This document shows, one piece after another, positions 59,167 through 64,000 of a DNA stretch of 64,000 nt. This DNA comes from JBHFEI01 sp041928815 (GTDB lineage: Bacteria; Pseudomonadota; Alphaproteobacteria; Rhizobiales; Rhizobiaceae). The notes under the pieces were generated by a model. The model did no database searches, was not told the DNA's origin, and saw nothing but the letters and a program-made list of their open reading frames with translations. The position numbers and the translations under genes were made by a program. Position 1 is the stretch's first letter, and each line of letters opens with the position of its first letter. The DNA is taken from assembly GCF_041928815.1 (NCBI RefSeq), contig NZ_JBHFEI010000008.1, forward strand, positions 228,035 through 292,034. Direction: 5' to 3'.

Positions 59167-59827
59167 CCTCCCCTTCCCCGCAATCTTGTCAGGACGTGCG
59201 AGAACCGGCCCAGTTTTCGTCCCCGCAAGCCGCGTCTTCGCGACAGCCGCGACATATTTGCGAAACAATCGGGGCGAAGCTTCGTCCGCATCGGCCGGCG
59301 CGATGCACAACACCCAGAAATGAACGCTTTCGGCCGATGGCAACGTACGCACCCCTCTTGCGCCCGGCATGGCGGGGTGTAGCATCGAATGCGAATATAA
59401 GAATATTCTGCAACGCCAGAGGAAGGGTTTGGGACGTTGAAGAGTGATCGCGGCCGGACGTGCCGCGACGATATCCCCACGGCACTGGACCGTCTGACGT
59501 CGCCAATGCGCCGGCTCGACCGGCGCGGGATTGTCCAGGCCCGGCAGGCGGCTGCCGGGCCTGGTGCATACGACAGGTCTCGATGAGATGCCGGACGATG
59601 GTCGCGGTGGCTGACGGAGGGCGCGAAGCGCGTCACCGCCAGGCTGCGGGCGACGACTTCGGCTTGACCACACGCGATCGCCGGGATGCCGGCCGGTGAC
59701 CGTCCGGGCCGGCCGGCGCCCTGGCAGCAACGACACCTCGCCTTGTGACGGCCACGGCCGCCGGGCGCCTGACCTGCCGATGGGCCCGTGCGGACGCCCG
59801 CCGGCGGTGTCCAAAGGGAGAGCAGAC
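59167..59827. other. Long leader region of the serralysin gene, with a 13-bp hairpin
   Basis: No gene of quality is seen. An AT-rich island GAATATAAGAATATTC (59393-59408) contains a TATAAG that could be a -10 element. At 59535-59564 a perfect inverted repeat CCAGGCCCGGCAG/CTGCCGGGCCTGG with a 4-base loop and no T-run follows. If transcription starts at the island, the mRNA leader would be about 400 bases and would carry this hairpin. Confidence 0.5.
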
Positions 59828-62800
59828 ATGGCAAGTTTCGGCACCTCGGCACAACACGCCGACTATCTGATCAACGGCTTCTGGGCATGGTCGCGCTACG
59901 GCGGATCCGGCGCGCGCGACTGGGCAAGCAACACGATCTCGGTCAATGTCTCGAACCTGACCACGGCCGACCGCGCGCTGGCGGAGACGGCGCTCCAGCT
60001 CTGGGCGGATGTCGCCAACGTCACCTTCACCTTCACGACCGGCGCCGCCAACATCACCTATGCCGACCCGAACAACTCGACCCAGGCCGACTGCGCCTAT
60101 GACGTCAACAACGGCAATCTTTCCAATGCCGTGGTGACGATCGGGCAGAACTACGGCGGCGCGCCGCGCGGCGAGACCTTCATCCACGAGACCGGCCACG
60201 CCCTCGGCCTCGGCCATCTCGGCCCCTATAACGGTTCGATGAGCAACAGCGTCTTCACCAACGACACTGTGCAGTGGTCGATCATGTCCTACGGCCGGCA
60301 GAACGAGTTCGGCTGGACCGGCAGCGACATCTCCGTCGATTCGCCGGCCATGTCCGACATCCGCGCGGTGCAGCAGATCTACGGCGCCAACACGACGACG
60401 CGCAACGGCACGACGACCTACGGCTACAACACCAATGCCGGCGCCACCTACAACTTCGCCACCAATACGACGCCGAACTTTACGATCTACGACACAGGCG
60501 GCATCGATACGATCGACGCGTCGGGCTGGAACGGCAACCAGACCATCTCGCTGGTCGCCGGCACGTGGTCGTCGCTGCGCGGCTTCACCAACAATGTCGG
60601 CATCTATGAGACCACGACGATCGAGAACGCGATCGGCGGCGGCGGCAACGACACGATCACCGGCAACTCGGCCGCCAACCGGCTCGACGGCAACGGCGGC
60701 AACGACACGCTGTCGGGCGCGGCCGGCTCCGATACGCTGAATGGCGGCCTCGGCGACGACACGCTTCTGGGCGGCGACGGCTTCGACACGCTGAATGGCG
60801 GCGCCGGCAAGGACTCGCTCCAGGGCGGGGCGAACGACGACACGCTGCGCGGCGGCGACGATGCGGACACGCTCGACGGCGGCGCCGGCAGCGACACCGC
60901 CTCCTATTCCGATGCGACCGGCGGCGTGCAGGCCGACATCGGCGGCAAATACGGCAAGGTGACGCTGCCCAACGGCACCATCGTGGCGGACACGTTCATC
61001 TCGATCGAGAACCTCGAAGGCTCGAACTTCGCCGACAAGCTGATCGGCGACGGCGCCGCCAACACGCTTTCCGGCCTCAACGGCGATGACGAGCTCTTAG
61101 GGGGCGGCGGAAACGATTCGCTCGGCGGCGGAGACGGAAACGACCTGATGAACGGCGGCGAGGGCCAGGACCTCTATGACGGCGGCGCCGGCCTCGACAC
61201 CGTCACCTATGCAAGCGAGACGGCCGGGATCGACGCGGACCTCGCCAAGGAGCCGACCGCCGGCAAGGTGACGACCAAGTCGAACAATCTGGTTGAGACG
61301 CTGATCGATGTCGAGAACATCATCGGCACGAACTTCGCCGACACGATCAAGGGCGACGCGAAAGGCAACGAGCTCTCCGGCGGCGCCGGCGACGACGCGA
61401 TCGAAGGCCGTGCCGGCAACGACACGCTCGACGGCGGCAACGGCAACGATACGCTGAACGGGGGCGACGGCTCTGATACGGTCACCTATGCCTCGAACGG
61501 CGCCGGCGTGCAGGCGAGCCTTGCCACCAACACCGGCAAGACGACGGTCAGCGGCGCGTTCTACACCGACACCTTCGTCTCGGTCGAGAACCTGACCGGT
61601 TCGGCCTTCAACGACCAGCTCGAAGGCAACAGCGGCGCCAACACGCTCGTCGGCGGCGCCGGCGACGACATCATCACGGGCGGCGCCGGCCAGGACGCGA
61701 TGAATGGCGGCGACGGCATCGATACGGTCAATTTCTCCGGTGAAACGGTGGGCGTCTCGGCCGACCTTTCTACGGGCAAGGCAACGATCGGCTCGATCAC
61801 CGAGACGATCCTCAACTTCGAGAACGTCAACGGCTCGGCCTTCAACGACTCCCTGCGCGGGACCTCCGGCAACAACCGCATTGCCGGTCTTGCCGGCAGC
61901 GACACGCTCGATGGCGGCGCAGGCATCGATACGGCAGACTATAGCGAGAAGACCACGTCGATCGTGGTCGCCCTCAACGGCGCGGTCCAGGTGGCCGTCA
62001 CCGTCAATGGCGCGGCCGAAGACCTGATCGTCAATTTCGAGAATGTGATCGGCGGTTCCGCCGCCGATACACTGACCGGCGACAGCCTCGTCAACGTGCT
62101 GACGGGCCAGGGCGGCAACGACATTCTCGACGGCAAGGGCGGCGCCGACACGATGAACGGCGGCCTCGGCAATGACAGCTATTTCGTCGACGATGCCGGC
62201 GATGTCGTCATCGACGGCGCCGGCCTCGGCACCGCCGATGTCGTGACGACAACGGTCTCCTATACGCTCGCGGCCGGCGCCGAGATCGAGACGCTGCAGC
62301 TTGTGGCCGGCGCCGCCGCTCTCAACCTCACGGGCAACGAGTTCGCCAATGCGCTGATCGGCAATGATGGAGCGAACGTCCTCGACGGCAAGGCCGGCGC
62401 CGATACGATGCGCGGCCTCGGCGGCAACGATACCTATTTCGTCGACAATGTCGGCGACAAGGTTCTCGAAGCGTCCGGCGGTGGAACGGATACGGTCAAC
62501 GCCTCCGTCTCCTTCGCCCTCACGGGGCAGGAGATCGAGCGGCTTGTTCTGACCGGCACCGATGCGATCAACGGCACCGGCAACAGCGGCCGCAACACCA
62601 TCACCGGCAACGACGCCGCCAACATCATCGACGGCGGCACCAATGCCGACACGATGGCCGGCGGCGGTGGCAACGACATCTATTATGTCGATCACGTCGG
62701 CGATCGGGTCCTCGAATCGGCCAACAACGGAACGGACGTCGTGCGTGCCTATATCAGCTTCTCCCTTGCCGGACAGGCGATCGAGAACCTGACGCTCATC

Positions 62801-63748
62801 GGTACGGCCGCGATCAACGGCACCGGCAACAGTGCTGCAAACGTGCTGACGGGCAACGACGCAGCCAACACTTTGACGGGCGCAGGCGGCAACGACTCTC
62901 TGAACGGCAGGGGCGGTGCCGACACGATGATCGGCGGCACGGGCAACGACAGTTACGTCGTCGACAATATCGGCGACCGCGTCGTGGAACTTGCAAACGA
63001 AGGCACGGATATCGTCAACGCCTCCGTCAGCTTCTCTCTTGTCGGCCTTGCGGTGGAAAACCTCACCCTGACCGGTGGCGGCAGCATCGACGGGACCGGC
63101 AACAGTGCCCGCAACACGATCACCGGCAATGCCGGCGCGAACCTTCTCGACGGCGGCGGCAATGCGGATGTCATGGCCGGCCTCGGCGGCAACGACACCT
63201 ATATCGTTGACAATGTCGGCGACAGGGTCCTGGAGGCGGCCAACAACGGCACCGACCATGTCAGATCGTCCGTCAGCTTCTCGCTCGCAGGCCAGGCGAT
63301 CGAAAACCTGACGCTGACCGGCACCGGCGCGACCAGTGCCACCGGCAACAGCGGAGCGAACACGATCGTCGGCAACAATGGTGCCAACGTCATCGACGGC
63401 GGCGCGAACGCCGACATCCTCACGGGCGGCGGCGGCGCGGACAGCTTCGCCTTCTCCACGGCGCTCGGCGCGACCAATATCGACCGGATCATGGATTTCT
63501 CCGTGGTGGATGACACGATCCGGCTGAGCAAGACCATCTTCAGTGCCCTGGCCCTCGGCGCACTCAACGAGGCAGCCTTCAAGGATGTCTCCGCAGGAGC
63601 GATCGATAGCAGCGACCGTATCCTCTACAATAAGACCACGGGCGCGCTTTCCTACGATGCGGATGGCAGCGGCGCCGGCGCGGCATTCCAGTTTGCGATC
63701 CTCGACAACAAGGCGGCCATCGGAGCGGCGGATTTCTTCGTCGTCTGA
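59828..63748 (+). CDS. Serralysin-like (M10B) metalloprotease with long RTX repeat region
   Basis: A 1306-residue secreted protease. The N-terminal ~230 residues are the catalytic domain with the zinc motif HETGHALGLGH (His120, Glu121, His124, His130) and a Met-turn SIMSYG. No signal peptide is present, as in type I-secreted proteins. From about residue 275 many calcium-binding nonapeptides of the GGxGxDxLx type follow. Residues about 780-1215 hold about four diverged ~110-residue modules (NDTYFVDNVGDRVLEA, then SFSLAGQAIENLTLTGT and NTITGNDAANIIDGG). The C-terminus FQFAILDNKAAIGAADFFVV is a typical type I secretion signal. AAAGGGAGAG lies 7-16 bases before the ATG. No ABC exporter genes are in the window. 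Serralysins are usually about 500 residues, so this is unusually long. Confidence 0.92.
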   Translation: MASFGTSAQHADYLINGFWAWSRYGGSGARDWASNTISVNVSNLTTADRALAETALQLWADVANVTFTFTTGAANITYADPNNSTQADCAYDVNNGNLSNAVVTIGQNYGGAPRGETFIHETGHALGLGHLGPYNGSMSNSVFTNDTVQWSIMSYGRQNEFGWTGSDISVDSPAMSDIRAVQQIYGANTTTRNGTTTYGYNTNAGATYNFATNTTPNFTIYDTGGIDTIDASGWNGNQTISLVAGTWSSLRGFTNNVGIYETTTIENAIGGGGNDTITGNSAANRLDGNGGNDTLSGAAGSDTLNGGLGDDTLLGGDGFDTLNGGAGKDSLQGGANDDTLRGGDDADTLDGGAGSDTASYSDATGGVQADIGGKYGKVTLPNGTIVADTFISIENLEGSNFADKLIGDGAANTLSGLNGDDELLGGGGNDSLGGGDGNDLMNGGEGQDLYDGGAGLDTVTYASETAGIDADLAKEPTAGKVTTKSNNLVETLIDVENIIGTNFADTIKGDAKGNELSGGAGDDAIEGRAGNDTLDGGNGNDTLNGGDGSDTVTYASNGAGVQASLATNTGKTTVSGAFYTDTFVSVENLTGSAFNDQLEGNSGANTLVGGAGDDIITGGAGQDAMNGGDGIDTVNFSGETVGVSADLSTGKATIGSITETILNFENVNGSAFNDSLRGTSGNNRIAGLAGSDTLDGGAGIDTADYSEKTTSIVVALNGAVQVAVTVNGAAEDLIVNFENVIGGSAADTLTGDSLVNVLTGQGGNDILDGKGGADTMNGGLGNDSYFVDDAGDVVIDGAGLGTADVVTTTVSYTLAAGAEIETLQLVAGAAALNLTGNEFANALIGNDGANVLDGKAGADTMRGLGGNDTYFVDNVGDKVLEASGGGTDTVNASVSFALTGQEIERLVLTGTDAINGTGNSGRNTITGNDAANIIDGGTNADTMAGGGGNDIYYVDHVGDRVLESANNGTDVVRAYISFSLAGQAIENLTLIGTAAINGTGNSAANVLTGNDAANTLTGAGGNDSLNGRGGADTMIGGTGNDSYVVDNIGDRVVELANEGTDIVNASVSFSLVGLAVENLTLTGGGSIDGTGNSARNTITGNAGANLLDGGGNADVMAGLGGNDTYIVDNVGDRVLEAANNGTDHVRSSVSFSLAGQAIENLTLTGTGATSATGNSGANTIVGNNGANVIDGGANADILTGGGGADSFAFSTALGATNIDRIMDFSVVDDTIRLSKTIFSALALGALNEAAFKDVSAGAIDSSDRILYNKTTGALSYDADGSGAGAAFQFAILDNKAAIGAADFFVV
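62130..63470 (+). repeat. Tandem ~330-base modules inside the serralysin gene
   Basis: About four in-frame modules of roughly 105-115 codons. Each has NDxYxVDxxGDxVxE, then TDxVxxxxSFxLxGxxxExLxLxG, GTGNSxxNxxTGNxxAN and a GGxGAD box. Neighbouring copies are closely similar at the protein level, for example NNGTD followed by VR or HVR, and AGQAIENLTL in two copies. This indicates expansion by duplication. Confidence 0.8.
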
Positions 63749-63766
63749 CGCACGAACCGAAAAGAC

Positions 63767-63829
63767 GTCCCCGTCGACGGCGGGGACGGGGACGGGGACG
63801 GGAGAACGGAGCACTACAGCGTCTCCGTT
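63767..63829 (+). other. Hairpins and GGGGAC direct repeat after the serralysin gene
   Basis: GTCCCCG/CGGGGAC (63767-63787) forms a hairpin. Its right arm begins three tandem GGGGAC units (63782-63799). A second stem AACGGAG/CTCCGTT spans 63805-63829. There is no T-run, so a terminator role is uncertain. Confidence 0.4.
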
Positions 63830-63855
63830 CCTTCGGCTTCGATCAGATCAAGGAT

Positions 63856-63899
63856 CTAAAGCGTGTCGCGACCTCTCAGATTCGCTCATACGCTCTAGG
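63856..63899. repeat. Rhizobial-type palindromic repeat
   Basis: The element starts CTAAAGCGTGTCGCGACCTC and ends CGCTCTAGG. It is an imperfect inverted repeat clearly related to the element at 22701-22743. It lies between the serralysin gene and the putative IS element. Confidence 0.65.
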
Positions 63900-63974
63900 G
63901 TCGAAACCCAATCAAGCAGTTGATGATGTTGCTTATCCATGATTCATTACCTGCGGAGGCAGGAGTGTTTGAGC

Positions 63975-64000
63975 ATGGCAGGTGAATTCTGGCTTGATGA
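63975..64000 (+). mobile_element. Probable start of an IS5-type transposase gene, cut by the right edge
   Basis: Only nine codons are visible (MAGEFWLD...), but this opening, preceded by GGAGGCAGGAG, is the usual start of IS5/IS427-group transposases in rhizobia. The inverted repeat of the element cannot be identified, and the rest lies outside the window. The call is tentative. Confidence 0.45.

Noticed and set aside
60640..63440. CRISPR-like regular repeats
   Set aside because: The repeats are in-frame glycine/aspartate nonapeptide codons of the RTX gene, without unique spacers or cas genes.
61097..63814. 905-codon frame antisense to the serralysin repeats
   Set aside because: It mirrors the repetitive GGxGxD code on the other strand, has no ribosome site and no domain.

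Overview
The window is high-GC chromosomal DNA from an alphaproteobacterium, almost certainly a member of the Rhizobiaceae (Rhizobium/Sinorhizobium/Shinella-like). Signs of this are the editing-domain-less short ProRS, NuoE with a C-terminal helix-hairpin-helix extension, a pleD-divK pair, two LexA boxes of the alphaproteobacterial GTTC-N7-GTTC type, RNase J, and short mosaic palindromes typical of rhizobial intergenic DNA. Coding is dense, and most of the content is housekeeping. No rRNA operon, CRISPR array or complete mobile element is visible.

Layout. 1-5.5 kb (minus strand): gatC and gatA, then two overlapping tRNA-like sequences, a slipin/SPFH gene, a GNAT gene and gatB (cut by the left edge). 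5.5-10.2 kb: UPF0173 hydrolase, ruvX, two overlapping small membrane-protein genes, an AEC transporter and an AidB-like acyl-CoA dehydrogenase. 10.3-22.6 kb (plus strand): pyrB, an active-site-less pyrC homologue, plsY, dprA, a small convergent gene, topA-rnr (coupled by a TTGA overlap), DUF983, Nudix, MFS and rpmG. 22.6-23.6 kb: a gene-free kilobase with a palindromic repeat and a possible small RNA. 23.6-29.2 kb: pleD and divK (cell-cycle signalling), DUF3572, a HAD-like gene, SOS-controlled dinB and an L,D-transpeptidase. 29.6-36.8 kb (minus): dnaE1 preceded by an SOS-controlled 28-residue membrane peptide, then lolD, lolC and proS. 37.4-57.1 kb (minus): the complete complex I operon nuoA-N with two extra non-core genes, running on into birA, rnj, mce and a DUF1467 gene. 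57.5-63.7 kb (plus): polysaccharide pyruvyl transferase, a HlyC-like protein without the catalytic residues, and a 1306-residue serralysin/RTX protein. The last 26 bases look like the start of an IS transposase.

The main biological groups are: tRNA-dependent amidation (gatCAB), with odd tRNA-like RNAs between its genes; pyrimidine synthesis; DNA topology, uptake and repair under LexA; c-di-GMP and DivK cell-cycle control; lipoprotein export; respiratory complex I; and a secreted RTX protease. The least expected signals are (i) the tandem tRNA-like sequences whose anticodon loops have only six bases, one of them fully self-complementary, and (ii) a LexA box placed inside the promoter of a 28-codon transmembrane peptide next to dnaE1, an arrangement like the SidA division inhibitor of Caulobacter.
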